This document shows positions 10,472-19,577 of a stretch of 64,000 nucleotides of DNA, piece by piece (the first letter of the stretch is position 1; every line of letters starts with the position of its first letter). The DNA is from Saccharibacter floricola DSM 15669 (lineage in GTDB: Bacteria > Pseudomonadota > Alphaproteobacteria > Acetobacterales > Acetobacteraceae). The position numbers were made by a program, and so were the translations under genes. The notes under the pieces are model-generated. The model had not been told where the DNA came from. It made no database searches and saw only the letters and a list, made by a program, of their open reading frames with translations. The DNA lies in NCBI RefSeq assembly GCF_000378165.1, contig NZ_KB899333.1, forward strand, positions 310,001-374,000, in the 5' to 3' direction.

Positions 10472-11839
10472 ATGGCTTCTTCGATTTTAATGCCGGCTCT
10501 GTCCCCCACAATGACAGAAGGAACCCTCGCTCGCTGGATCAAAAAAGAAGGTGATCAGGTAAGCTCTGGTGACGTTCTTGCGGAGATCGAAACCGATAAA
10601 GCGACGATGGAATTAGAGGCGATTGAGGACGGTGTTCTTGGTCGTATCCTCGTGCATGATGGTGCTGAGCATGTCGCGGTGAATACGCCAATCGGCGTCT
10701 TGCTTGAAGAAGGTGAGGATGCGTCGGCGGCTGATACTGTGAACCTTGCTGAGGGCGGTGACGATAAAACCGCGCCCGCTTCAGAAACGTCCTCCTCTTC
10801 AGCGCCCACAGCGCCTGTTGCAGCGCCTTCTCCGGTTGCAGAACCAGAATGGGGTGAGACAGAAGAAATCACTGTGCGTGAAGCATTGCGTGATGCGATG
10901 GGTGCCGAGATGCGCCGTGATGGTGACGTCTTCCTGCTGGGGGAAGAGGTTGCTCAGTATCAGGGGGCTTATAAGGTCAGCCAAGGTTTGCTGGATGAAT
11001 TCGGCAGCAAACGCGTAATTGATATGCCCATTACTGAACATGGCTTTACAGGGATGGCGACCGGGGCGGCCCTAACGGGATTAAAGCCGATTGTCGAGTT
11101 CATGACCATGAACTTCTCTCTTCAGGCCGTGGATCACATTATCAATTCTGCTGCGAAGACGCGTTATATGTCAGGCGGTCAGATGGCTTGCCCAATCGTG
11201 TTCCGTGGCCCTAATGGGGCGGCAGCGCGCGTTGGGGCGCAACATTCACAATGTTTTGCAAGCTGGTACGCGCATATTCCGGGCTTGAAGGTTGTGGCAC
11301 CATGGTCTTCCGCTGACGCGAAGGGGCTTCTACGGGCCGCTATCCGTGACCCGAACCCAGTTGTTGTGTTGGAAAATGAGATTCTCTACGGGCAGAAATT
11401 CCCATGCCCGGTAGCAGATGATTTCGTTCTTCCGATTGGTAAAGCGCGTATTGAGCGTGAGGGAAGTGACGTAACGCTTGTGGCGTTCTCCATCATGGTT
11501 GGTGTGGCGCTAGAGGCAGCCGAGGAGCTTTCCAAGCAGGGGATTGAGGCAGAAGTCATCAATCTGCGCTCTCTGCGTCCGTTGGATACAGAAACCATTG
11601 TGAACAGTGTTAAGAAAACGAATCGCATTGTTTCTGTTGAGGAAGGCTGGCCAGCTGCGGGAATCGGTGCTGAAATTTGCACGGTTGCCGTTGAGCAAGC
11701 CTTTGATTGGCTTGATGCACCGCCGTCTCGCGTGTGCGGGCTTGATATTCCACTGCCTTATGCGGCTAATCTTGAAAAGCTGGCACTGCCCAAACCAGAA
11801 TGGGTGGTTGATGCTGTGCGCAAGCAATTAGGGGACTGA
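10472..11839 (+). CDS. pdhB: Pyruvate dehydrogenase E1 component, beta subunit with lipoyl domain
   Basis: Beta half of the heterotetrameric E1. Residues 1-80 are a biotinyl-lipoyl domain with the target lysine in EIETDKATM (Lys43), then an Ala/Pro/Ser linker, then from about residue 130 the transketolase-like beta subunit ([65 protein letters not shown]). A lipoyl domain on E1 beta is a known alphaproteobacterial trait and supports the host assignment. Total 455 residues. Confidence 0.96.
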   Translation: MASSILMPALSPTMTEGTLARWIKKEGDQVSSGDVLAEIETDKATMELEAIEDGVLGRILVHDGAEHVAVNTPIGVLLEEGEDASAADTVNLAEGGDDKTAPASETSSSSAPTAPVAAPSPVAEPEWGETEEITVREALRDAMGAEMRRDGDVFLLGEEVAQYQGAYKVSQGLLDEFGSKRVIDMPITEHGFTGMATGAALTGLKPIVEFMTMNFSLQAVDHIINSAAKTRYMSGGQMACPIVFRGPNGAAARVGAQHSQCFASWYAHIPGLKVVAPWSSADAKGLLRAAIRDPNPVVVLENEILYGQKFPCPVADDFVLPIGKARIEREGSDVTLVAFSIMVGVALEAAEELSKQGIEAEVINLRSLRPLDTETIVNSVKKTNRIVSVEEGWPAAGIGAEICTVAVEQAFDWLDAPPSRVCGLDIPLPYAANLEKLALPKPEWVVDAVRKQLGD

Positions 11840-11845
11840 TCTTTC

Positions 11846-13096
11846 ATGGCGACTGATATTTTGATGCCCGCTCTGTCCCCCACAATGAAGACGGGGACGC
11901 TGGCGCGTTGGTTGAAGAAAGAAGGCGAGACAGTTGCAGCTGGTGACCTGATCGCTGAGATTGAGACTGACAAAGCAACGATGGAAGTGGAAGCGGTTGA
12001 TGAGGGGATCATCGGTCGCTTGCTCGTTTCTGAGGGCACGCCTGATATTGCTGTAAACACGCCGATCGCCATTTTGGTTGAAGAGGGTGAGGCCGTGCCT
12101 GATAAGCCGGTGGGTGGAGGCGAGCCCTCAGCAGAGGCGTCTCCTGCTCCAAAAGCCTCGGCTCCTGAAACTCCGGCAGCACCAGCTCAAGAGAAGAGTA
12201 GCCCCGCCGCGCCGATGGTGGAGAAGGGGAAGCGGATCTTCATTTCCCCGCTTGCACGACGTCTGGCCAAAGAGCGCGGCCTTGATATTGCGACCTTGAA
12301 GGGGACGGGGCCCAATGGGCGTATTCTCCGTCGTGATATCGACAATGGAGCCGTCAAAGCACCGGCTCCTGCGCCGGCAGCGTTGGAAGAGCCGTCCGCC
12401 AAGAGTGGGGCCGTTCAGTCGGTGTCCCATTCAACCATGCGGAAGGTCATTGCGCGCCGCCTGACGGAATCGAAAACACACGTTCCGCATTTCTATGTCT
12501 CGGTTGATATTGAGCTGGATGCGCTGTTGGCGCTGCGAAGCAAGCTGAATGCGAGCCTAGAGGCTGAAGGCCTCAAGCTATCAGTGAACGATATGATGAT
12601 CCGTGCGGTTGCTTTAGCGCTTAAGAAGCAGCCGGGGCTTAATGTGCAGTTTACTGAGACGGAAATGCTGCATTTTGATGATGCAGATATTGCGATGGCC
12701 GTTTCTGTGCCAGACGGCTTAGTAACACCGATTATCCGGCAAGCGGATAAGAAGTCGTTGCGGCAAATTAGTGTGGAGGCACGCGATTTAGCAGGACGTG
12801 CGCGTGCAGGGAAGCTCGCTCCAGAAGAGTTCCAAGGCGGTACATTCTCTATCTCCAACATGGGCATGTTTGGCGTGAAGGATTTCGCAGCTATTCTCAA
12901 CCCACCTCAGGCAGCTATTTTAGCGATCGCTTCTGGTCAAAAACGCCCTGTCGTGCGTGATGGTGAGCTGGCGATTGCAACGGTCATGACCGTTACCTTG
13001 TCTGTCGATCATCGTGCTGTTGATGGGGCATTGGGTGCACAATGGCTCAACACGCTGCGCGACCTTGTTCAAAACCCTTATTCCCTGGTGATCTAA
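11846..13096 (+). CDS. pdhC: Dihydrolipoamide acetyltransferase (PDH E2)
   Basis: Core of the pyruvate dehydrogenase complex, transferring acetyl from lipoamide to CoA. Order: lipoyl domain (residues 1-80, Lys43 in ETDKATM, nearly the same as in PdhB), Pro/Ala linker, peripheral subunit-binding domain (ISPLARRLAKERGLD to GPNGRILRRDI, about 132-168), second Ala/Pro linker, and the acetyltransferase domain ending with SVDHRAVDGALGAQWL (catalytic His and Asp). 416 residues, one lipoyl domain. Confidence 0.96.
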   Translation: MATDILMPALSPTMKTGTLARWLKKEGETVAAGDLIAEIETDKATMEVEAVDEGIIGRLLVSEGTPDIAVNTPIAILVEEGEAVPDKPVGGGEPSAEASPAPKASAPETPAAPAQEKSSPAAPMVEKGKRIFISPLARRLAKERGLDIATLKGTGPNGRILRRDIDNGAVKAPAPAPAALEEPSAKSGAVQSVSHSTMRKVIARRLTESKTHVPHFYVSVDIELDALLALRSKLNASLEAEGLKLSVNDMMIRAVALALKKQPGLNVQFTETEMLHFDDADIAMAVSVPDGLVTPIIRQADKKSLRQISVEARDLAGRARAGKLAPEEFQGGTFSISNMGMFGVKDFAAILNPPQAAILAIASGQKRPVVRDGELAIATVMTVTLSVDHRAVDGALGAQWLNTLRDLVQNPYSLVI

Positions 13097-13099
13097 GCC

Positions 13100-14506
13100 A
13101 TGTCTGACCTATTTGATCTGATTGTGATTGGTGGTGGGCCGGGGGGCTATGTGGCCGCTCTGCGCGCCAGCCAGCTTGGTATGAATGTCGCTCTGGTTGA
13201 GAGCACGCATATGGGGGGGGTGTGCCTTAATTGGGGATGTATCCCGACCAAGGCACTGCTGCGTTCGGCTGACCTTTACCATACGCTGCATCATCTGAAG
13301 GACTATGGTCTTTCGGCTGAGAACCCATCATTTGATCTGCCAAGTGTCGTCAAGCGTTCCCGTGGTGTTGCGACCCGTATGGGCCGTGGTGTGGCGCACT
13401 TGCTCAAAAAAGCGAAAGTTAGCACTTTTGATGGTCGTGCTCAGCTCGCTGGCCGGCAGGGGGATGCTCATAAAGTTGCTGTCATGAAGGATGGCCAGAA
13501 AACGGCAGAGATTCAGGCCCCTCATGTTATTTTGGCAACGGGTGCGCGGGCGCGTCAGCTCCCAGGGCTGGAAACGGATGGTAAGCACATCTGGGGAGCG
13601 CGTGAGGCGATGACCCCTGATGTGCTGCCTAAAAAGCTTTTGGTTATTGGCTCGGGCGCTATTGGTGTTGAGTTCGCGTCTTTCTATCGTGATCTCGGAT
13701 GCGAGGTCACGATTGCCGAAGTGGCTGATCGCATCATGGTGGCAGAAGACCCGGAGATCAGTGCTCAAGCGCGCAAAGCCTTTGAAAAGCGTGGAATGAC
13801 GATCCATACCAACACGAAAGTTGGGCCGCTACAGAAGGGGGAGGACAGTGTCTCGACAACGCTCGAAACGCCTGATGGAACGGTTGATCTGACAGTGGAT
13901 CGCGTTATCTGTGCTGTGGGCATTGTTGGTAATGTGGAAGAGCTAGGCCTTGAGAAAACACGGGCCAAGGTTGACCGCACACATATCCTCACCGATGAGT
14001 TCTGTCGGACGGATGAACCGGGTCTTTATGCGATTGGTGATGTCGCAGGGGCGCCATGGTTGGCTCATAAAGCGAGCCATGAGGGGGTTATTTGCGTCGA
14101 AAAGATCAGTGGCCGCTCTCCAGAGCCTCTGCATGCGCTCAATATTCCAGGCTGCACTTATTCTCATCCACAAGTAGCGTCTGTTGGGCTGAGTGAAGAG
14201 AAGGCTCGTGCAGCAGGCTATCGCGTTAAGGTGGGACGCTTCCCATTCCTTGCAAACGGAAAAGCCGTTGCGATGGGTGAGCCTGACGGTATGACCAAAA
14301 CGGTGTTCGATGCGGAAACAGGCGAGCTGCTTGGTGCGCATATGATCGGCCCTGAGGTGACGGAAATGATCCAAGGCTATGTGATTGCTCGCACGGGGGA
14401 GTTGACCGAAGCCGAGTTGAGTGAGACCGTTTTTCCCCATCCGACGATCTCGGAAACGATGCATGAAGCGGTTCTTGCCGCCTATGAGGGTGCTTTGCAC
14501 ATCTAA
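13100..14506 (+). CDS. lpdA: Dihydrolipoamide dehydrogenase (E3)
   Basis: Flavoprotein that reoxidises the dihydrolipoyl arm with NAD. FAD site [18 protein letters not shown] (residues 10-27), redox disulfide in [19 protein letters not shown] site [21 protein letters not shown], second FAD strand [18 protein letters not shown], and the C-terminal active-site His/Glu in [15 protein letters not shown]. 468 residues, full length. It starts 3 nt after pdhC. Confidence 0.96.
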   Translation: MSDLFDLIVIGGGPGGYVAALRASQLGMNVALVESTHMGGVCLNWGCIPTKALLRSADLYHTLHHLKDYGLSAENPSFDLPSVVKRSRGVATRMGRGVAHLLKKAKVSTFDGRAQLAGRQGDAHKVAVMKDGQKTAEIQAPHVILATGARARQLPGLETDGKHIWGAREAMTPDVLPKKLLVIGSGAIGVEFASFYRDLGCEVTIAEVADRIMVAEDPEISAQARKAFEKRGMTIHTNTKVGPLQKGEDSVSTTLETPDGTVDLTVDRVICAVGIVGNVEELGLEKTRAKVDRTHILTDEFCRTDEPGLYAIGDVAGAPWLAHKASHEGVICVEKISGRSPEPLHALNIPGCTYSHPQVASVGLSEEKARAAGYRVKVGRFPFLANGKAVAMGEPDGMTKTVFDAETGELLGAHMIGPEVTEMIQGYVIARTGELTEAELSETVFPHPTISETMHEAVLAAYEGALHI

Positions 14507-14511
14507 GTCTT

Positions 14512-15489
14512 ATGGCCCAACGTATTGTGATCAACCATCAGCGTGAGCGAGAAGCGGCGATGCGCCATCCTGAAAAGGCGCATCGTCCCGATAACCCTAT
14601 CCAGCGGAAGCCGGACTGGATACGCGTGAAGGCACCGGGGGGGAACCCCGCTTATCACGAAACGCGGGCGTTGATGCGCGAGCACAAATTGACGACAGTG
14701 TGTGAAGAGGCGGCTTGCCCTAATATTGGGGAATGCTGGTCTAAGCGTCATGCCACCATGATGATTATGGGGGAGATTTGCACGCGGGCCTGTGCGTTCT
14801 GCAATGTGACGACAGGGCGCCCTCATCCGCTTGATCATGATGAACCGCAGCGCGTTGCTGAAGCGGTTGCGACGTTGGGCTTAAAGCATGTTGTGCTGAC
14901 ATCTGTTGATCGTGATGATCTTCCTGATGGTGGGGCACAGCATTTTGCACGTGTGATTGAGGCGATTAGAGAGACCTCACCAGGAACGACGATTGAAATT
15001 CTAACCCCAGATTTTCTCCGTAAAGATGGGGCTCTTGAGGTTGTCGTTCAGGCGCGGCCGGACGTGTTTAATCATAACATCGAGACCGTGCCGCGGCTTT
15101 ATCCCGGTATTCGGCCTGGGGCACGTTATTATCAGTCTATTCGCTTATTGGATGAAGCAAAGCGGCTTGATCCGTCTTTATTTACCAAGTCAGGGCTTAT
15201 GCTAGGGCTGGGGGAAGAAAAGGCAGAAGTTGGACAGGTAATGGATGATTTCCGCATTGCGGATGTCGATTTTATTACCTTAGGGCAGTATTTGCAGCCT
15301 TCTGTGAAACATGCACCCGTACGTCATTTTGTGACGCCCAATGAATTTGCAGATTATGCAGCATGGGCACGGGTAAAGGGTTTTTTGCAGATTAGTGCAT
15401 CACCACTCACACGATCATCCTATCATGCTGACCGTGATTTTGCTGAATTGAGAGAGACACGGCTACGTCGCTTGAAAGGGCAGGATTAA
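14512..15489 (+). CDS. lipA: Lipoyl synthase
   Basis: Radical SAM enzyme inserting two sulfurs into octanoyl groups on lipoyl domains, so it activates the PdhB and PdhC arms encoded just upstream. Two cluster motifs are visible: Cys64, Cys69 and Cys75 (auxiliary 4Fe-4S) and C-x3-C-x2-C at 90, 94 and 97 (CTRACAFC). Further LipA signatures are [37 protein letters not shown] and LGQYLQPS, with the conserved C-terminal RSSYHAD. The ATG at 14512 is used; an ATG 16 codons later is possible. Placement in the PDH operon couples lipoylation with complex synthesis. Confidence 0.95.
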   Translation: MAQRIVINHQREREAAMRHPEKAHRPDNPIQRKPDWIRVKAPGGNPAYHETRALMREHKLTTVCEEAACPNIGECWSKRHATMMIMGEICTRACAFCNVTTGRPHPLDHDEPQRVAEAVATLGLKHVVLTSVDRDDLPDGGAQHFARVIEAIRETSPGTTIEILTPDFLRKDGALEVVVQARPDVFNHNIETVPRLYPGIRPGARYYQSIRLLDEAKRLDPSLFTKSGLMLGLGEEKAEVGQVMDDFRIADVDFITLGQYLQPSVKHAPVRHFVTPNEFADYAAWARVKGFLQISASPLTRSSYHADRDFAELRETRLRRLKGQD

Positions 15490-15938
15490 TGCCGTCACAT
15501 AACGAAAAGCGTGTTATTCCCTACACGCCAGAACAGCTTTTTGATCTTGTTGCTGACATTGAACGTTACCCAGAATTCCTGCCATGGTGCATTCGTGCGT
15601 CTGTCCGTTTACGCACAGAGCAGGAAATGCTGGCTGATTTAACCGTAGGTTTTGGCCCTTTTCGTGAGACGTATACAAGCCGCGTCACCTTAGAGCGGGC
15701 TCATCGCATCGTTGTGCGTGCTGAGAGAGGGCCGTTTAAATATCTGAGTAATCAATGGATATTTGAGCCCGATGAGGGCGGGTGCCGCGTTGGGCTTCAT
15801 GTTACTTTCGAGTTCCGCTCGCTCTTGCTTCGTAATGCGATTGGGATGGTTTTTGGTGAAGCCGTGAAACGTATGGTCAAAGCGTTTACTACACGCGCTC
15901 GTGCTATTTATGGGCCATCACCTTTTGAAAACAATTAG
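15489..15938 (+). CDS. RatA/Coq10-family START-like protein
   Basis: A 149-residue SRPBCC (START-like) fold protein, cytoplasmic, with the family pattern YTPEQLFDLVADIERYPEFLPWC near the start, then TYTSRVTLE and the F-x3-LL C-terminal helix region ending in FTTRARAIYG. Members are Coq10 (ubiquinone chaperone in respiration) and bacterial RatA/PasT, reported as ribosome-association toxin and persistence factor. In alphaproteobacteria the gene after lipA is commonly this one, which favours a housekeeping quinone role. The stop of lipA overlaps its ATG. Confidence 0.8.
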   Translation: MPSHNEKRVIPYTPEQLFDLVADIERYPEFLPWCIRASVRLRTEQEMLADLTVGFGPFRETYTSRVTLERAHRIVVRAERGPFKYLSNQWIFEPDEGGCRVGLHVTFEFRSLLLRNAIGMVFGEAVKRMVKAFTTRARAIYGPSPFENN

Positions 15939-16781
15939 GAAGGTAAGCAGTGCTCATAGTAGGCGTCAGGATAATTAGTTTTTAGCCGGCATTTTAAAGA
16001 ATCCAAACATGATGGTTCTATGCGGGTCAGTAAAATCATAGTTCATTCCTAGGTAGCGCTTGAAATTTTACCCAGAGAAGGTGACGTGTTTATTGCGTTA
16101 CGATAGATTGTCCGAGACGCAGAAGCGGACTCCAGAAATGAGGCAACTATTTCTATCCAACAACTATGATGGGAAATGGGCTCAAAGGCCGCGGGCATGG
16201 TGGTTGGTCGTGTAGTTGTTCATAGGTAGGCCGAAGCAGGGAATATAGAATATGCTTTGATCTCGCTTTAGAGAAGAAACACTCTTCCTGAAGCATGAGC
16301 TCTCTCGACGGGAAGCGCTAAGGAAATGGTAAGTATCCCTCAAAGAGGAAGGTGCGAGAGTTAAGAACTTGGCTCTTCGCGCGGAGAAGGGTTCATGGTT
16401 TTTTTCGGCTAGTCCAGACGTTATCACAGGTGCATCTTCTCCGATTCTTCATCTCACTAGATTATATTGGGCTCTGGAGATGATTGGGTTTATAGGGATG
16501 GGGAAGAGCTGTTTTATTCTTAGATTTTCCTGCTTTGGCCAAAAACAAGGGAGCTGGTTAGGTTGCGCTAGAAGTAGTAGGTCACACCGTGCTTATTAGT
16601 GAGACATAGAAAAGACCAGTAATCCTCTAAATTTTAACAGATCTGAGGGCAAATAAATGCAGATCTTAAAGTGAGCTGTCTTAAACATGTCTAGGATGTA
16701 ATGCTTTAGGTTATTGTTTTAATAAGGTTCTCGCTTTAAGGTGAAACTGTCTTGTTAGAAGAAGATGATTGAGGAGGATTT
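15939..16781. other. Gene-free 0.84 kb stretch
   Basis: No reading frame here looks coding: the longest (minus strand 16182-16427, plus strand 16369-16599) have no recognisable family, no ribosome site and mixed codon use. There is no tRNA-like fold that I can see. The last part holds the leader of the 98-residue gene: a strong GAGGAGGA ribosome site at 16771-16778. The rest may be a decayed gene or an untranslated regulatory region. Confidence 0.5.
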
Positions 16782-17078
16782 ATGAAAAAGCTATCTCTGT
16801 CCGCTATTGCGCTGATGGGTCTGACCGCTGCTGCTGCTCCAGCTCTTGCTGCTCACCATGGTCACCATCATCACAAAAAATGTGCGATGCATCATGGTAA
16901 GAAGGGTGCTGGTAAGGCTGCTCAGAACACTGCGGGTGACAACAAGTCTTCTGAAGATCTGAACGCTTCTTCTTTGCAGAAAGCTCAGACACCTTCAGCA
17001 CCACAGGCTCCTAGCGCGCCAGCAGCTCCTGCTGCACCACAGGCTCCTAGCATGCCAGCGGCGCCACAGGCGAACTAA
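16782..17078 (+). CDS. Small secreted His-rich, Ala-Pro-Gln-rich protein
   Basis: 98 residues with a clear Sec signal peptide (MKKLSLSAIALMG, cleavage after ALA about residue 23). The mature part begins with a histidine cluster (HHGHHHH, then CAMHH) that could bind Ni, Zn or Cu, then a Lys/Ala/Asn part, then a low-complexity tail built from APSAP and APQAPS repeats. No known family. Stand-alone gene with a very strong ribosome site (GAGGAGGA) and its own terminator, so it is probably highly expressed as a periplasmic or envelope protein; metal buffering is only a guess. Confidence 0.75.
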   Translation: MKKLSLSAIALMGLTAAAAPALAAHHGHHHHKKCAMHHGKKGAGKAAQNTAGDNKSSEDLNASSLQKAQTPSAPQAPSAPAAPAAPQAPSMPAAPQAN

Positions 17079-17109
17079 TCTTTACGATTTTCGTGAAGAG
17101 GAAGAGAAA

Positions 17110-17137
17110 GGGCGGTTCTTTGGAGCCGCCCTTTTTT
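17110..17137. terminator. Rho-independent terminator
   Basis: GGGCGGTTC, 4-nt loop TTTG, GAGCCGCCC, then TTTTTT. It ends the transcript of the small His-rich gene, between two convergent genes. Confidence 0.88.
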
Positions 17138-17155
17138 GATGAGTCCTTCGCTTAG

Positions 17156-19096
17156 TTAAGGACGAGAGGATAAGGCGTAGAGCGCCATATCTGTTTCAAT
17201 ATGCTCAATATAAAAACGTGTTTCTTGATAAGGCACTAACATGACCCAGTGTAGTAACTGGTCGTCATCTGTCTCAGTATGCTCGTGTTCGGGCAGGGGG
17301 ATGATAGGGTCATTATTCCACTGATGAACGCGACCCGGCCCAGCATTATAAGCGGCAAGGGCATAGGGAAGGATATTGTCGAAACGTTGGAGCAATTCCT
17401 GAAGATAAAATTGGCCCAATGTCATATTAAGTGACGGGTTCGTAAGGCTTTGTGCGGTTACTACTGAGGTGCTGATGTTATGACGGCGGGCTGTCAGCCG
17501 GGCGGTACCGGGAAGGAGTTGCATGAGGCCGACAGCTTGGCGTGGGCTCATGACGGTAGGGTTCGCACTACTTTCTTGCCGGATAAGTGCCGCTGTTAGC
17601 CCAGAAGGAAGTTGTATAAAGGGGAGTGATGTGAGCTGGGCGGGTGATGGATACCCTGTCGGGTACAGGGCTATCCCATGACGGGCTAAGGCACGCGTTG
17701 CTAAAATAGCAGGCTGAGGAAGTTGGAGAGCGTGAGCGAGGTCGGCAACAGCTTTTTGATCAGCGTCTTTTCGTGTTTGTCCTTGAAGAAAGCTTAAAAA
17801 CAGCGTGGATTGTGTATCATCGCCTTGGTCATGCAAGAGGCGAGCGGCTTCAGCGAGGTCGGGACGTATAATTTCCCCTGTCGAGACAGTCGGAAGGGCG
17901 TCTAGATGCTGTTGAAGAGCAATGAGAAAGGCATCGGAGCGTGTGGATTGGTTCAGAAAAGGGGAGTGCGTTAATCGTGCTAGGGCAATCTGGCCGTAAA
18001 AGGTCGTTGGGAATGCGCTTGCTTTTTCATAAAGCTTTTGGGCAGCTTGTCCGTGATGCAGAGCTTCCTCGCTCCGTGCGCTCCAATAAGCGCCGGCTGC
18101 ACGTGCTGTGAGTGTCGGAGCGCTAAGAAGTGGCTGCAAGAGTGTAGAGGCGCTCGCAGGTTCATTAAGCAGAACAAGGTGGATATAGGCTCCTAACAGA
18201 TGTTCTTCTTGCTCGGCGACTGTCGGAACAGAGCGTGTTTCTGCTGAGATAAGGAGCAAAGCTTGAGTGGGATTGTTTCCGCCTGATTGGCGCAGAAGGC
18301 ACCGGGCTAGGGCCAATCGCTCATTGATCCAGGCTGTGTGTTTTGCGAGTGCTTGCTGTTGCTCAATCAGTAAACCGACGCTTTGCCAGAGCTGAACAGC
18401 TTCATCATAGCGGTTCTGACGGCGAAGATATTTCAGCCGTAAGAGCAATAAGGTTGGTTCATAAGATTGTGTCGCTTGGGCGTATAAATCGTCTGCGTTG
18501 TCTTGATTAAAACGTAGGGCAAACCGTGCGCGTGCTTGCTTTTGTTCGGACGGTGTTAGACGGTCAATTTGCCGTTGGGCGCTGGTCTTTTGGCCGCTTG
18601 TTTCAAGGTGAACGTAGCGGTTCCATTGATCGGACGGGGTCAATAATGTGCCATACTGGTGGAGGAAAGCATGTTCATCATTACCATTGACAGAGGACAC
18701 CCATAAAGCGCGAGCGCGTGCTGTCACGTCTTTTAAAAAAGGAGCGCAAACGGTCAGCGTTTGCCATTGAGTGATGGGGAGAGAAGGGCAGAGAGCTGGG
18801 CGGTCTGCGGCTGCGTCATCACTGAGCAGAGCATTTTGATAGCGCCATGATAGACGGTTTTGAAGAGGCCAGATCTGAGGGTTTTGGAGAAAAGAGGCAT
18901 AACGTTTGGCTGGAAGGTTGGAGCCATCAGAACCTGTCAGAAGTTGCCATTCGTGCAGTCGTGTGGCGATAGTTTGGGTATCAACGGTATCTGCCGCTTG
19001 GGTCGTGGGGACGAGAGATAGAGATGCCCCTAAGAATAGGAGAGGTAAATGGCGCCTAGCAAAAGCGGCTATAGGGCCAGAGATCAAAATGGACAT
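17156..19096 (-). CDS. Soluble lytic murein transglycosylase (Slt70-like)
   Basis: Cleaves peptidoglycan glycan strands in the periplasm, making 1,6-anhydro ends. 646 residues: a hydrophobic signal segment near the start (LPLLFLGASLSLVP), a long helical superhelix (U/L domains) made of tetratricopeptide-like helices, and a C-terminal lysozyme-like domain with LIRQESSANPTVMSPRQAVGL (catalytic Glu), MQLLPGTA and ALAAYNAGPGRV. The ATG at 19096 is chosen over an upstream TTG. The two neighbouring genes are unrelated and on the other strand. Confidence 0.88.
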   Translation of the reverse strand: MSILISGPIAAFARRHLPLLFLGASLSLVPTTQAADTVDTQTIATRLHEWQLLTGSDGSNLPAKRYASFLQNPQIWPLQNRLSWRYQNALLSDDAAADRPALCPSLPITQWQTLTVCAPFLKDVTARARALWVSSVNGNDEHAFLHQYGTLLTPSDQWNRYVHLETSGQKTSAQRQIDRLTPSEQKQARARFALRFNQDNADDLYAQATQSYEPTLLLLRLKYLRRQNRYDEAVQLWQSVGLLIEQQQALAKHTAWINERLALARCLLRQSGGNNPTQALLLISAETRSVPTVAEQEEHLLGAYIHLVLLNEPASASTLLQPLLSAPTLTARAAGAYWSARSEEALHHGQAAQKLYEKASAFPTTFYGQIALARLTHSPFLNQSTRSDAFLIALQQHLDALPTVSTGEIIRPDLAEAARLLHDQGDDTQSTLFLSFLQGQTRKDADQKAVADLAHALQLPQPAILATRALARHGIALYPTGYPSPAQLTSLPFIQLPSGLTAALIRQESSANPTVMSPRQAVGLMQLLPGTARLTARRHNISTSVVTAQSLTNPSLNMTLGQFYLQELLQRFDNILPYALAAYNAGPGRVHQWNNDPIIPLPEHEHTETDDDQLLHWVMLVPYQETRFYIEHIETDMALYALSSRP

Positions 19097-19577
19097 AGAT
19101 GATGAGACCTCACTCTTAGCCTTCCCCAATACTCACTATTGAGAGATAGCATGAGATGTTTGTCAAAGCATAGAAGGTTAGACTGGGAGAGCTGGAGACT
19201 TTCGTAAGTTTTTGAAGATGTTTTAGCAAAGGCAGAAGCCTGTATGAGAGTTCTTCATCAGCTTGTGTGAGCGACTATTGGAGAGCTGGTGTCAGTCAGA
19301 CGGTTAGCTAGCTGTCCGCATTTATAGACAAGGCAAGATATTGTTGGTCAGAGATAGATCGCTCACTGTCTCTATTCCTGACTAATCGGCAGAAGGCATT
19401 TAGGAAGGAAGATAGGTACAAAACTGTCATAATAATGATATATAAAATGTGATTTCTTTAAATACTATCATTGTCATAAGTATGTCATGGAAGCTTCATT
19501 AGAAGTTCACACCCTTTTCCATTGATGAAGATTACGGTGCTGATCGTTGCGTTTCTTCATCTTTTGATAAGGTTATG
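19097..19577. promoter_or_regulatory. Intergenic region with possible iron-box-like element
   Basis: This 0.48 kb divergent gap has no plausible gene. Around 19425-19440 the bases TGTCATAATAATGATA and, inverted at about 19466-19480, ACTATCATTGTCATA resemble halves of Fur-type AT-rich operators (core ATAATGATA). As the next gene is a TonB-dependent receptor, iron control is reasonable but unproven. The AAGG at 19569-19572 supports an ATG at 19578. Confidence 0.3.

Noticed and set aside
16182-16599. Two open frames in the 0.84 kb gap
   Set aside because: No ribosome site, no protein-like composition, overlapping on both strands.
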